A stretch of DNA of 51,329 nucleotides from CAJWPI01 sp964635015 (GTDB taxonomy: Bacteria; Pseudomonadota; Gammaproteobacteria; Magnimaribacterales; Magnimaribacteraceae). Below, piece by piece: positions 15,299 through 25,283 of the stretch. Where the stretch lies: positions 1 through 51,329 of the forward strand of contig CAZWMS010000006.1 in the NCBI GenBank assembly GCA_964635015.1, read 5' to 3'. A model generated the notes under the pieces. It searched no databases and was not told the origin of the DNA. It worked only from the letters and a program-made list of their open reading frames with translations. The position numbers and the translations under genes were made by a program. Each line of letters starts with the position of its first letter. Position 1 is the first letter of the stretch.

Positions 15299-18085
15299 TT
15301 AAGCAAACTTCCTTGTTTCACCATCTCCCTGGATGTTGATTACACACCTTTCACAAAGAGTCGGATGTTCTTTTAATGAACCTACTTCAGGTCTGCTATG
15401 CCAACATCTTTCACATTTTTCATTTTGAGTCTTAGAAATACCTAATCTCAATCCTTCTATTCCAGTTTCCTCTCCCGAACCATCTTCAGGCAGGGCTTTT
15501 GCTTCAGAAGTAATGAATATGAACCGCAATTCTTCAGTAAACTTATCCAGTATTTCTTTTAAATCCTTTGAACAAAATAACTCAACTTCTGCATCCAAAG
15601 AAGAGCCTATCAGGCCTGAATTTCTTGATGATTCAATAACCTTGTTGACTTCAGATCTAATCTTGAGAATTTGATCCCATTCACCTTCTGATATAGAACC
15701 TTCTGAAGAACAAATCCAGTCATCAAACCATTCAGTTAAATGCACTGACTCCAGATTTGAATTATATAAACGCCAAGCCTCCTCAGCAGTAAAGCTAAGT
15801 ATGGGAGAGGTCCAACGAATCAATGATTCTAGAATTTGAAATAAAATTGTTTGACAGGACCTTCTGGCTAATGAGTCTTTTCCACATGTGTAAAGACGAT
15901 CTTTGAGAATGTCTAAATAAAACCCCCCTAATTCATTGGTACAAAAATTATGTATTTTGTTAAAAACCAAATGAAATTGATAATTTTGGTAATCTTCTAT
16001 CAATTCCTTTTGAAGCTTTTGGGTTTTTATTTCCATAAATTTATCAATTTCAGTTAATTCATTTTCTTTGGCACGATTCTCCGGCTTAAAATCATGAATA
16101 TTTCCTAACAAAAATCTTAGCGTATTTCTGATTCTTCTATAAGTATCAGAAACTCCTTGCAACCTTTCATTTGATATAACCATCTCGTTTCTATAATCAG
16201 TTGAAGCTATCCATGATCTTAATACATCAGCGCCCCTAGAATTCCATATTTCTTGTGGTGAAATGGTGTTTCCAAGGGACTTGGACATCTTTTTTCCTTC
16301 TGCATCAACAACAAAACCATGAGTCAAAACTCCCTTATAAGGAGGGGTGCCATTTATAGCCATGCTTGTTAGTAATGAAGATTGAAACCAGCCTCTATGT
16401 TGATCTGAACCTTCTAAATAAAGATCTGCTGGAAACTGCAGGTCCTTATCCTGTAAGACACAAGCGTGAGTAACACCAGAGTCAAACCAGACATCTAAAA
16501 TGTCAGTTACTTTTTCATACTGAGAGTGGTCATTAACAAGGTCGGCTACCTCTAATTGATACCAAGACTCTATTCCCTCATCTTCTATTTTTTTAGCAAT
16601 TGTCTCAAACAAATCATTTGTATCTGGATGCAGTTCTCTTGTTTCCTTGTGAATTAACAGAGTAATGGGGACTCCCCATGCTCGCTGACGAGATATGCAC
16701 CAGTCTGGCCTTTCAAGCATACTAGACATCCTAGTTTCACCCCAGTTAGGTTCCCAACTAACATCTTTAATAGCTTTATTAGCATTAACAAGTAGCGAAC
16801 TTTTGTCCATACCTATAAACCACTGAGGGGTGGCTCTGAACATTAGAGGTGTTTTGTGCCTCCAACAGTGGGGATAGCTATGTTCATAGTCAGCTTTAGC
16901 TAAAAGGGTACCCTCTTCTTCTAATACTTCAATTATCTTCTCATTAGCATTAAAAACAAATAAACCTGCAACGTGTTCTTCTTGAGAACTAAAAGTTCCA
17001 TTGTTTTTAACCGGACTGATTACTTCAAGGTCATATTCTTTAGCTACAATGTAGTCTTCGAGCCCGTGTCCAGGTGCTGTATGCACAATTCCAGTACCTA
17101 CTTCAGTCGTGACATGATCACCTAATACAAATTTAGAGGGTCTTTCTAGATAAGGGTGCTTGGCATCTAATCTAACTAACTTAATGCCCTTGCAAGTTCC
17201 TAAAATTTCAAATTCTTTTACATTAATTCTCTCTAGGGTTTGTTCCAACAATTCTTTGCCAACAAGAAGACCATAATCTTTTGTTTCTTTTTTTAGTTTA
17301 ACCAAACAATAATCAAATTCTCCACTAACACTTAAAGCTACATTCCCAGGTAAGGTCCAAGGAGTGGTTGTCCAGCTTGCTGCATATATAGGTATGTCTA
17401 AGTCAAGGTTAAAAATAGAGTTTATTTTTTTAACTTCAACAGGAAATCCAAAATCTATAGCTAGAGAGATCTTGTCTTGGTACTCTACTTCCGCTTCTGC
17501 TAACGCAGAACCACAATCAACGCACCAATGAACGGGCTTATCTCCCCTCATTACATAGCCTTTTGAGACGATGTGTCCTAAAGAACGAATTATTCCCGCT
17601 TCAAAATGGCTATCCATTGTAAGGTAAGGATTTTCCCAATCTCCCAATACACCTAATCTCTTAAATTCTTCCTTTTGCACCTCTACTTGATCATTGGCGT
17701 AGTTTCTGCAAGCTTCTCTGAATTCTTTTGCCGATATTTTATCCCCTACCTTTCCAAGGTTCTTTTCAACATTTAATTCAATTGGAAGACCGTGGCAATC
17801 CCAGCCAGGAATAAAGGGTGAATATTTGCCATTTAGACTTTGAGATTTAACAACAATGTCTTTTAGTGTTTTATTTACTGCATGTCCTAAATGAATTGCC
17901 CCATTAGCATAAGGCGGGCCATCATGAAGAATAAATTTATCCCTGCCCTTCCCTTTCTCAGTTAACTTCTTATAGAGGTCAATTTCTTTCCAATAGTTAA
18001 GTAACTCTGGCTCTTTATTTGCTAAATTAGCCTTCATAGCAAAATCAGTTTTGGGTAAGTTAAGGGTGTCCTTGTAATCTTTCAT
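15299..18085 (-). CDS. ileS: Isoleucyl-tRNA synthetase
   Basis: 928 residues, the usual size. This class I synthetase charges tRNA-Ile in the cytoplasm. The HIGH motif is in PPYANGAIHLGHAVNK near 57-72 and KMSKSLGN near 600. The editing domain contains WTTTPWTLPGN near 240. The C-terminal zinc finger has CERCWHSRPEVG and, later, CERCVI. It is in the conserved order murJ-ribF-ileS-lspA-ispH with an 18-base gap from ribF. Confidence 0.99.
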   Translation of the reverse strand: MKDYKDTLNLPKTDFAMKANLANKEPELLNYWKEIDLYKKLTEKGKGRDKFILHDGPPYANGAIHLGHAVNKTLKDIVVKSQSLNGKYSPFIPGWDCHGLPIELNVEKNLGKVGDKISAKEFREACRNYANDQVEVQKEEFKRLGVLGDWENPYLTMDSHFEAGIIRSLGHIVSKGYVMRGDKPVHWCVDCGSALAEAEVEYQDKISLAIDFGFPVEVKKINSIFNLDLDIPIYAASWTTTPWTLPGNVALSVSGEFDYCLVKLKKETKDYGLLVGKELLEQTLERINVKEFEILGTCKGIKLVRLDAKHPYLERPSKFVLGDHVTTEVGTGIVHTAPGHGLEDYIVAKEYDLEVISPVKNNGTFSSQEEHVAGLFVFNANEKIIEVLEEEGTLLAKADYEHSYPHCWRHKTPLMFRATPQWFIGMDKSSLLVNANKAIKDVSWEPNWGETRMSSMLERPDWCISRQRAWGVPITLLIHKETRELHPDTNDLFETIAKKIEDEGIESWYQLEVADLVNDHSQYEKVTDILDVWFDSGVTHACVLQDKDLQFPADLYLEGSDQHRGWFQSSLLTSMAINGTPPYKGVLTHGFVVDAEGKKMSKSLGNTISPQEIWNSRGADVLRSWIASTDYRNEMVISNERLQGVSDTYRRIRNTLRFLLGNIHDFKPENRAKENELTEIDKFMEIKTQKLQKELIEDYQNYQFHLVFNKIHNFCTNELGGFYLDILKDRLYTCGKDSLARRSCQTILFQILESLIRWTSPILSFTAEEAWRLYNSNLESVHLTEWFDDWICSSEGSISEGEWDQILKIRSEVNKVIESSRNSGLIGSSLDAEVELFCSKDLKEILDKFTEELRFIFITSEAKALPEDGSGEETGIEGLRLGISKTQNEKCERCWHSRPEVGSLKEHPTLCERCVINIQGDGETRKFA

Positions 18086-18103
18086 GACTAGTTTTTTTGC
18101 ACT

Positions 18104-19051
18104 TTATACAAAATATTTCTCTGCAGTTGAAATATCTTTGAGTATCTGATTTTTTAAAGCCTCTATATTTTCAAATTTTTTTTCTTCTCTTACTTTCTTA
18201 ATAAATTCTACCGTCATTCTTTTACCGTAAATTTTACGTGAAAAATTTAATATATGAACTTCTAAAACTGGTAACTCACCTCCAACGGTAGGTCTTATCC
18301 CCATATTCGCTATGCCACTCAAACTTTCTCCTTCTAGGCCTACCTTTACTATATATACACCTGAAATAGGCAATCTATCTTTAGGCAACCATAAATTAGC
18401 AGTAGGTATTCCAAGTTTAGCTCCTAATTGTTGACCATAAACAATTTTTCCTGAATAAGAAAAGGGCCTCCCAAGTAAGTTCTCTGCAAGCAAGAAGTCA
18501 TCGTTTATAAGTGCTTCTCTTATCCTGCTGCTACTAACTCTTTTCTCTTCGAGTTTAATGGTCTTGGTACTAGAGATCTCTATAGAATTTTTAACTCCCC
18601 ACTTTTTCAAAAGATCCAAGTCTCCTTCTCTATTTGCCCCGAATCTAAAATCATCTCCAATTACCAATTTTTTAATATTCAATCTAATTAAAATTTTGTT
18701 TAAAAAATCTTGAGGGGTCATTGTTCTCAATTGATTGTTAAACTTCAGAAAAAAAGCAAACTCGACACCAAATTCTTTCATTTTTCTAACTTTCTCTTGC
18801 CAAGGAAATATTCTAGGTGGCTTAGAGGATTCAAGGCCATCTGCTACAGAAAAAAATTCTTCAGCATGTGGCTCTGTAAAGATGATTAATTTTTTAAGGT
18901 CTCCTCTATTGGCTTCTTCTTGCAAAGTTTGCAAAATCTGTTGGTGACCAAGATGAAGTCCATCAAAATTTCCAATAGTAGCTACAGTTAAAATGTTATC
19001 AAATCTAGTTCTATAAAGATCTATATTGTTAATTCCTCTAATTAAATACAT
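18104..19051 (-). CDS. ribF: Bifunctional riboflavin kinase / FMN adenylyltransferase RibF
   Basis: About 315 residues from the ATG at 19051, three bases after the murJ stop; longer in-frame starts would overlap murJ. It makes FMN and FAD from riboflavin. The adenylyltransferase half has GNFDGLHLGHQQIL near 28-41 and VIGDDFRFGANREGDL near 130. The kinase half follows GRPFSYSGKIVYGQQLGAKLG and IPTANLW near 210, then SGVYIVKV and IANMGIRPTVGG. FAD made here serves SdhA, Lpd and the flavoprotein at 49918. Confidence 0.97.
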   Translation of the reverse strand: MYLIRGINNIDLYRTRFDNILTVATIGNFDGLHLGHQQILQTLQEEANRGDLKKLIIFTEPHAEEFFSVADGLESSKPPRIFPWQEKVRKMKEFGVEFAFFLKFNNQLRTMTPQDFLNKILIRLNIKKLVIGDDFRFGANREGDLDLLKKWGVKNSIEISSTKTIKLEEKRVSSSRIREALINDDFLLAENLLGRPFSYSGKIVYGQQLGAKLGIPTANLWLPKDRLPISGVYIVKVGLEGESLSGIANMGIRPTVGGELPVLEVHILNFSRKIYGKRMTVEFIKKVREEKKFENIEALKNQILKDISTAEKYFV

Positions 19052-19053
19052 GT

Positions 19054-20580
19054 TTAACCTTTTAAATGAATTAAACGAAGCCCTAAAAGCCACAAACTAC
19101 CAAAATAAGAAAAAGCAGAAAATATCAAGATTCCAAAAAGGTTTATAAAACGATCAATTTGATCTAATCCACGCCAATGAACTATATCAAAATTCAAAAA
19201 ATACACGACAGATGTCATAACCAAAGAAGATACTACTATTCTAGACAAGAAAATAACCCACCCTCTTTCAAGTTTATATATCTTATTTTTTAAAAGAATA
19301 AATAATAATATTGTTATAGTGAAATAAGCTGAAATTGAGCTAGCTATAGCTAAGCCAACATGATTTAAGCCAAAGTAAAAAGCTAAGATCCATGCTAAAA
19401 AAACATTTAGCAGCATAGAAGCCAAAGCAACCTTTACAGGGGTTTTGGGGTTCTGTCGTGCAAAAAAGCCCGGGGTAAGAACCTTGATAAGCATAAAAGC
19501 CATTAAACCAAGAGCAAGGGCAATTAAGCTTAAAGAAGAGTTGAATGTATCATGTGGCATAAATTCTCCCCTCTCAAATAAAGTAAGAATGATTGGTTGA
19601 GATAAAAGTACTAGACCAATTATAGAGGGAACACTTATCAAAACTACTAAGCGTATAGACCAATCCATTGTCTTAGAAAATTCACTTGTATCTTCCGATT
19701 GATGCAAAGAAGACAACCTAGGAAGTAATACAGTACCAATGGCTATTGCAAAAATACCCAAAGGTAACTGCATTAACCTGTCTGAAACATATAACCAAGT
19801 TGGGCTGCCAGTTGGAAGGAATGAAGATAGTATTGTATCTACAAGCATATTTAATTGGCTGACTCCACCTGCAATGACTCCAGGAATCATTAAATAAAGT
19901 ATCTTTCGTACTCCTGGATGCTTTAGATCAAGTGAAAACCTAGGTAGTAAATTTAACTTTATTAACGGATATACTTGAATCAATAATTGCAAAACTCCTG
20001 CACTAAACATGCCCCAAGCAATGGCATATACGGGCAGTTCATACAAAGGTGCTATCCACAAAGCAAAACAGACTAATATTAAATTATAAAAAACTGGAGT
20101 TAGTGCTGGAATAGAGAATTTGCCAAAGGTATTCATTATTGATCCGGATAGAGCCACTAAGGAAACAAAGAAAAGATAAGGGAAAGTAATCCTTAAAATA
20201 TCAGTAGCTAATTCTCTCTTTATGGGTTCAACGTAAAAACCTGGAGCAAAGAATAAAATAAAGAAAGGGGCAAAAAACACAATGATGATAGTAATAATTA
20301 ATATTAAGGAAGATAGCATTCCAAATACATTATTTATTAGGCTCTTAACTTCCCCTTCTGTTTTGTTTTCTTTGTATTCAGAAAGTACAGGGACAAAGGC
20401 TTGATTAAAAGCTCCTTCTGCAAATATTCTTCTAAAAACATTAGGAATCTTAGTTATAACTACATAGGTGTCCAGAGCTACTCCAGCACCTAATAATGAA
20501 GTAAAAACAATATCCCTTGCTAAACCAAGAATTCGTGAAATGAAAGTCCAGAAACTAACTATTCCTGAACTGGCTAGCAA
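19054..20580 (-). CDS. murJ: Lipid II flippase MurJ
   Basis: 508 residues, about 14 transmembrane helices, MOP/MviN superfamily. It flips lipid II across the inner membrane for peptidoglycan synthesis. Signatures are ISRILGLARDIVFTSLLGAG near 14-33 and PNVFRRIFAEGAFNQAFVPVL near 46-66. The start is uncertain: the listed start is TTG, no ATG is available, and the frame stays open upstream into the end of msrB. It precedes ribF, as in many gammaproteobacteria. Confidence 0.96.
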   Translation of the reverse strand: MLASSGIVSFWTFISRILGLARDIVFTSLLGAGVALDTYVVITKIPNVFRRIFAEGAFNQAFVPVLSEYKENKTEGEVKSLINNVFGMLSSLILIITIIIVFFAPFFILFFAPGFYVEPIKRELATDILRITFPYLFFVSLVALSGSIMNTFGKFSIPALTPVFYNLILVCFALWIAPLYELPVYAIAWGMFSAGVLQLLIQVYPLIKLNLLPRFSLDLKHPGVRKILYLMIPGVIAGGVSQLNMLVDTILSSFLPTGSPTWLYVSDRLMQLPLGIFAIAIGTVLLPRLSSLHQSEDTSEFSKTMDWSIRLVVLISVPSIIGLVLLSQPIILTLFERGEFMPHDTFNSSLSLIALALGLMAFMLIKVLTPGFFARQNPKTPVKVALASMLLNVFLAWILAFYFGLNHVGLAIASSISAYFTITILLFILLKNKIYKLERGWVIFLSRIVVSSLVMTSVVYFLNFDIVHWRGLDQIDRFINLFGILIFSAFSYFGSLWLLGLRLIHLKG

Positions 20581-20630
20581 CTTTATAGAGCTCGATTTAC
20601 TTTTTGAATCTATTTTTTCTGATTTCAGGT

Positions 20631-21023
20631 TTAATCCTCTTCTTGGGTCTCAGATTTTAAATCTAGAGAAACAGAATTTATACAGTACCTTAGACCTGTT
20701 GGTTCTGGTCCGTCCGGGAAAACATGCCCTAAATGAGCGTCACATTTTTGGCAATGGACTTCTTCTCTGCTCATACCCATTGATAGATCTTGATTAGTCC
20801 CTATGCTTGAATCAGAAATTGGCTCCGAAAAACTAGGCCATCCCGTGCCAGAATCAAACTTACTGGAAGAGCTAAATAGCTTTTCTCCACAACACGCACA
20901 ATTGTATACACCTTCTATTTTTGTATCATTATACTTACCACTAAAAGCAGGCTCAGTACCGTGTTCTTGTGTTACATAATGCTGTTCTGGAGTTAAGCTC
21001 TTATTATCTTTATTTGTAGACAT
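20631..21023 (-). CDS. msrB: Peptide methionine (R)-S-oxide reductase MsrB
   Basis: 130 residues. It repairs the R form of methionine sulfoxide in proteins. Zinc-binding pairs are CACC near 43-46 and CQKC near 92-95, and GTGWPSFSEPI near 58-68 is the family signature. The catalytic Cys is in GLRYCINSVSL near 112-122. There is no signal peptide, so it is cytoplasmic. It sits between the desaturase (8-base gap) and murJ on the same strand. The free TaFEGS-type MsrA partner is not in the window. Confidence 0.97.
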   Translation of the reverse strand: MSTNKDNKSLTPEQHYVTQEHGTEPAFSGKYNDTKIEGVYNCACCGEKLFSSSSKFDSGTGWPSFSEPISDSSIGTNQDLSMGMSREEVHCQKCDAHLGHVFPDGPEPTGLRYCINSVSLDLKSETQEED

Positions 21024-21030
21024 GGAAAAA

Positions 21031-21954
21031 CTATCCTGAAGTTGCTTTCTTTAAAACTGAAAAATAAGAATTTTCAACACACATTTTATCTAAAACACCA
21101 TTTTCTTTAAGTATATTATGTGCTTTTTTTAAGTTGTACCAAGGGCAGCTGATAAAAAGATGATGCTCCAGATGGTAATTCACGTTGTGGGGAACCATTA
21201 AATAACCGGTAATAAGAGAACACAAAGTAGTCCTAGTGTTATCTAAATTTGATTTCCCAGGAACAACAGCATGCTCTGCTATGTTACGAATCCTTATTAT
21301 CAAGCTGTAGTAAGTAAAACTAGGAAGCCACCATAATAGGAAAAAAACATACCATTCTAAAAAAGTTGAAATCAGGAGAAATAATAATAAATTCGTTATT
21401 ACAAAACCCCTTAATTTATCCCATATTCTTAAGGTCCTTTGTTTAGAATTCTTGCCTTTAGTGGAAAAAATAGACCTTAAAGAGGCTGAATATCTTCTCA
21501 GGCCAGTTAAGCCACTTAAGTCCCTTGTGATCTTCCTAAAAAAGCTTGTTTTAGTTATTGGAAAAGGGGCACTTAAAACTAAGTCAGGATCTTTTTCGGT
21601 TTCAGTAAATTTATGATGTTTTAAATGATAGGATCTATAAGGTTTAGTGTCTTGAAAAATTGGATAAGCACAACACCATTGAGATACCCAGTCATTAATT
21701 GTTTGATTGGAGAAAAGTAATTTATGTGCTCCTTCATGCATAAGGACTGCTAAAGCAAACTGCCTACTTCCAATAACTATCAATCCCAATATGAATGTAA
21801 TGGGGGAAGGAAAAATAGTGAAGATAGTCATAATAATTAATATTTGAGACCAATTTGAAATCAAAGAAAGAACATTAATCCAATCTTTCTTCTTTTTTAA
21901 TCCTTTTAACTGTTTCTCACTTGCGAGAACAGATTTTTTTGTTTTCATGACCAT
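21031..21954 (-). CDS. Membrane fatty acid desaturase family protein
   Basis: About 307 residues with four or more transmembrane helices and the three histidine boxes of the di-iron desaturase/hydroxylase superfamily: HEGAH, then HLKHHKFT, then NYHLEHH. ATG codons at 21954 or 21948 are preferred. The TTG at 21996 lies upstream of a TATAAT (21976-21981, minus strand) that looks like the -10. Relatives act on acyl lipids, carotenoids or sphingolipids; the substrate is unknown. The lipid theme is shared with the divergent acyl-CoA synthetases at 22048 and 23615. It precedes msrB by 8 bases. Confidence 0.9.
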   Translation of the reverse strand: MVMKTKKSVLASEKQLKGLKKKKDWINVLSLISNWSQILIIMTIFTIFPSPITFILGLIVIGSRQFALAVLMHEGAHKLLFSNQTINDWVSQWCCAYPIFQDTKPYRSYHLKHHKFTETEKDPDLVLSAPFPITKTSFFRKITRDLSGLTGLRRYSASLRSIFSTKGKNSKQRTLRIWDKLRGFVITNLLLFLLISTFLEWYVFFLLWWLPSFTYYSLIIRIRNIAEHAVVPGKSNLDNTRTTLCSLITGYLMVPHNVNYHLEHHLFISCPWYNLKKAHNILKENGVLDKMCVENSYFSVLKKATSG

Positions 21955-22047
21955 GTACTTATATTCTAAAATGTGATTATATCGAAGGATCTTCAACTAT
22001 GAAAAATAGTAATAAAAGATAATCAAAAAAATTTCAGAGGAAAAATT

Positions 22048-23607
22048 ATGTCAGAAATAGGATTTTGGAATTTTGCTAATAACCAACCTGAAAAATTAGC
22101 TCTTGTTGACCCTAAACAAAAGGAATGGTCAAGGGGAGAATTGCATGGCTTAGCGAACACAATAGTTCATTCACTCAGGAGCTTAGGCCTGAAAAGAGGT
22201 GACTCCATTGCTGTTGTATTACCTAATTGCGCTGAGTATTTCGCACTAAATTTAGCATGTGCACAATCTGGATTATATATGGTTCCTGTAAATTGGCACC
22301 TTGCAGGACCGGAAATAGCATATATTCTCTCTGATAGTGGTGCCAAAGTTTTTTTTGGGTCTTCTGAAAACGAAAATATTTCTAAGGCCTGCATGTCTGC
22401 AGCAAAAGAGGTAAACTTTACCTCAGAAAATTCTATTTCAATAGGTAGCCTAGAAGGTTTTACAGAATTTACTTCATTTCTTTCGGGTCAATCTTCTGAA
22501 ATTCCTAAAGAGAGATCACCTGGCAGTGTCATGAACTACACTTCTGGAACTACAGGTAAACCAAAGGGAGTAAAAAGAAACCTAGCCGAAGGAGACCCTG
22601 ACGAAATATCTAGTTTATTTGCTATGTTCTTAGGTCTTTTCGGAATTGAAAAGGAAGATAGTAATGTGCACATTTGTGCATCCCCTCTTTATCACACAGC
22701 TCCCTTGCTTTGGTCTTCAAGTTCTCTACACCTAGGTCATCCTGTGGTCCTAATGAATAAGTTTGAAGCAGAAGAAATGCTTAAATTAATTGAAAAGTAT
22801 AAAATTACTACAAGTCATATGGTGCCAACTCAATTTCACAGACTATTGTCCTTGCCTGAAAAAATAAGAAGTAAGTACGACTGCTCCTCCACTAAGAGAA
22901 TGATTCATGCTGCTGCTCCTTGCCCTCCCCATATAAAAGAGGCAATGATTAACTGGTGGGGGAATAGTATTTACGAATACTACGCCGCAACAGAGGGAGG
23001 GGGAACTATGGTATCTCCCGAAGAGTGGCTTAAATATCCAGGAACTGTTGGGAAGCCTTGGTTGGGTTCGGACATAAAAATAATAAATGAAAATAGTGAA
23101 GAAGTCTCTTCGGGAGAAGAAGGCATGGTCTATATGCTTTTGGGGCAAGCTCAATTTGAATACAAAGGGGATAAAGAAAAAACAGAAGAAAGTAGATGGA
23201 ATGATTATTTTACTGTTGGAGATATCGGCTATGTCAATGAGGAGGGATATTTGTTTCTATGCGATAGAAAAACAGACATGATTATTTCTGGAGGAGCTAA
23301 CATCTATCCTGCTGAAATAGAGAATGTTTTTCTAATGCACAAAAAAGTTGCAGATGTAGCTATTTTCGGTATACCTAATGAGGAATGGGGAGAAGAAATA
23401 AAAGCTATCGTTCAGCCAGCAGAGGGGATAAACGGTGATGAGAAACTCACAAAAGAACTCATGGATTTTTGTTCTAATCATTTAGGCAAAATGAAACATC
23501 CTAAATCTATAAATTACCTAGAAACTATGCCTCGAGATCCAAATGGAAAGTTATATAAAAGAAGACTGAAAGAACCATATTGGGAAGGGAAAGAAAGAAA
23601 AATTTAG
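22048..23607 (+). CDS. AMP-dependent acyl-CoA synthetase (ANL superfamily), first of a pair
   Basis: 519 residues. It activates a carboxylic acid to acyl-AMP and then acyl-CoA. Core motifs are the phosphate-binding MNYTSGTTGKPKGVKR near 168-183, YYAATEGG near 312-319, GDIGYVNEEGYLFLCDRKTD near 392-411 with the hinge Asp-Arg, SGGANIYPAEIE, and the catalytic-Lys block DPNGKLYKR near 498-506. The acid substrate is not identifiable. AGAGGAAAAA precedes the ATG. It is 7 bases before a second synthetase and probably co-transcribed; the two differ clearly in sequence, so this is not a recent duplication. Confidence 0.93.
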   Translation: MSEIGFWNFANNQPEKLALVDPKQKEWSRGELHGLANTIVHSLRSLGLKRGDSIAVVLPNCAEYFALNLACAQSGLYMVPVNWHLAGPEIAYILSDSGAKVFFGSSENENISKACMSAAKEVNFTSENSISIGSLEGFTEFTSFLSGQSSEIPKERSPGSVMNYTSGTTGKPKGVKRNLAEGDPDEISSLFAMFLGLFGIEKEDSNVHICASPLYHTAPLLWSSSSLHLGHPVVLMNKFEAEEMLKLIEKYKITTSHMVPTQFHRLLSLPEKIRSKYDCSSTKRMIHAAAPCPPHIKEAMINWWGNSIYEYYAATEGGGTMVSPEEWLKYPGTVGKPWLGSDIKIINENSEEVSSGEEGMVYMLLGQAQFEYKGDKEKTEESRWNDYFTVGDIGYVNEEGYLFLCDRKTDMIISGGANIYPAEIENVFLMHKKVADVAIFGIPNEEWGEEIKAIVQPAEGINGDEKLTKELMDFCSNHLGKMKHPKSINYLETMPRDPNGKLYKRRLKEPYWEGKERKI

Positions 23608-23614
23608 CTAAATT

Positions 23615-25228
23615 ATGGAATTTCATGTTGCGGATCTCTTTGAAGCAGTAGTAGATAAAATACCTTCTAGGGGAGCAATTGTACTAGGAAATAAAATACA
23701 CACTTTTTCTGATCTCGATAAAGAGGCTAATAAAGCTGCCCATATGCTTGAATCTATAGGAATAAAAAAAGGTCAACACATAGGAATATATGCATATAAC
23801 TGCATAGAATGGATAGAGGTAATGATAGGAGCCTACAAAATTGGGGCAGTTCCTATAAATATTAACTATAGATACGTTGAAGAAGAATTAGCTTATCTAA
23901 TAGAGAATGCTGATATTGAAGCCATTGTTTACCAAAGCGAATTTTCTGCTTTACTTTTAAAAATAAAAGAAAGAACTCCTAAATTAAAAAAATATGTTCA
24001 TTTGGGAGTATTAAATAAAGAAGTGTCTTTTTTAAATAGTCAAAGTTATAAAGATTTAATCTATGATTGTTCAGAAGAAAGATCATTTGCAAAGAGATCA
24101 GGAAACGACCTCTATGTACTATATACAGGAGGAACCACTGGTCTTCCCAAAGGAGTAATGTGGAGACAAGAAGATGTAATAATGACTCTGGGAGGAGGTA
24201 TAGACCATCTATCAGGTGAAAAATTTCTTTCTCCAGAGGCCATGTCTAAAAAATGTCTATCAGAACCAATAACTGCACTAGCTTTGGCTCCCCTAATGCA
24301 TGGAGCGGCTCAATGGCAGACTTTTAATAGTTTTTTTTCTGGATGGAAATTAATTTTGAATGATCAGAGATCATTTAATGCAAAGTATATTTGGGAACTT
24401 ATTTCAAAAGAAAAAGTTCAAAATTTAACCATTACAGGAGATGCTATGGGAAGACCCCTAGCTGATGCCCTTCCTTATGTTAAAAATGAAGGTTTGAACA
24501 TTGATTCTCTAATAGTTTTATCAAGTACAGCTGCCATTTTTAGCCCTACAATAAAGGATGAATTTCTGAAATATATTCCGGATCTTATGATTATCGATGG
24601 AGTGGGGTCTTCAGAAACTGGTTCAACAGGAATGAATATTTATCAGAAAGATCAAAAAAAGAAAAATTTTGGTGGCCCTGCTTTTAGCAGACCTAAACAT
24701 ACCATAATATTAGATTCTGAAACTCTAAAACCTTTAAAAGAAGATGACACAGAAACAATTGGTTATTTAGCTAGGACAGGTAACACTCCTATTGGGTATT
24801 ATAAAGATCCTAAAAAATCTTCAGAAACCTTTAGAGAAATTGACAAAGTTAGATACTCCATACCAGGAGACCAGGCTAAATATAACTCCAAAGGCGAAAT
24901 CATTTTGCTTGGAAGAGGTTCTGTATCAATAAATTCTGGTGGGGAGAAGATATTTCCAGAAGAAGTAGAGGCTGCTTTAAAATCTCACCCCAAAGTTTTT
25001 GACTGTTTAGTAGTTGGTATTTCTGATAAAAAGTGGGGAGAAAGAGTCACAGCAGTTATTCAATCTAGAGATGGAAGGGAAATAAATTTAAAAGAACTAC
25101 AAAATTACTGCAAAACTTATATTGCAAGTTATAAGTTCCCTAAGGAAATGAGATATGTAAAAGGTATTAAAAGGTCTCCTAGCGGTAAACCAGATTATGT
25201 ATGGGCCAAAGACCAAGTAACAAAATAG
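23615..25228 (+). CDS. AMP-dependent acyl-CoA synthetase (ANL superfamily), second of a pair
   Basis: 537 residues. Motifs are LYTGGTTGLPKGVMW near 169-183, GVGSSETGSTG near 329-339, IPGDQAKYNSKGEIILLGRG near 414-433, NSGGEKIFPEEVE and SPSGKPDYVWAK near the C-terminus. Loop chemistry (GGTTG rather than SGTTG) and length resemble FadD-like enzymes used for fatty or cyclic acids. It follows the first synthetase by 7 bases. The nearby crotonase and CurA-type reductase could belong to the same acyl-CoA pathway; that link is inference. Confidence 0.93.
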   Translation: MEFHVADLFEAVVDKIPSRGAIVLGNKIHTFSDLDKEANKAAHMLESIGIKKGQHIGIYAYNCIEWIEVMIGAYKIGAVPININYRYVEEELAYLIENADIEAIVYQSEFSALLLKIKERTPKLKKYVHLGVLNKEVSFLNSQSYKDLIYDCSEERSFAKRSGNDLYVLYTGGTTGLPKGVMWRQEDVIMTLGGGIDHLSGEKFLSPEAMSKKCLSEPITALALAPLMHGAAQWQTFNSFFSGWKLILNDQRSFNAKYIWELISKEKVQNLTITGDAMGRPLADALPYVKNEGLNIDSLIVLSSTAAIFSPTIKDEFLKYIPDLMIIDGVGSSETGSTGMNIYQKDQKKKNFGGPAFSRPKHTIILDSETLKPLKEDDTETIGYLARTGNTPIGYYKDPKKSSETFREIDKVRYSIPGDQAKYNSKGEIILLGRGSVSINSGGEKIFPEEVEAALKSHPKVFDCLVVGISDKKWGERVTAVIQSRDGREINLKELQNYCKTYIASYKFPKEMRYVKGIKRSPSGKPDYVWAKDQVTK

Positions 25229-25283
25229 AAAAAGGCTGCGAAATAAAGCAAAGGAAAATAAATAACAAAATATTTCTTATATG

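Noticed and set aside
22048..25228. Recent duplication of the acyl-CoA synthetase gene
   Set aside because: The two proteins share only the superfamily motifs and differ widely elsewhere, so they are not recent copies.
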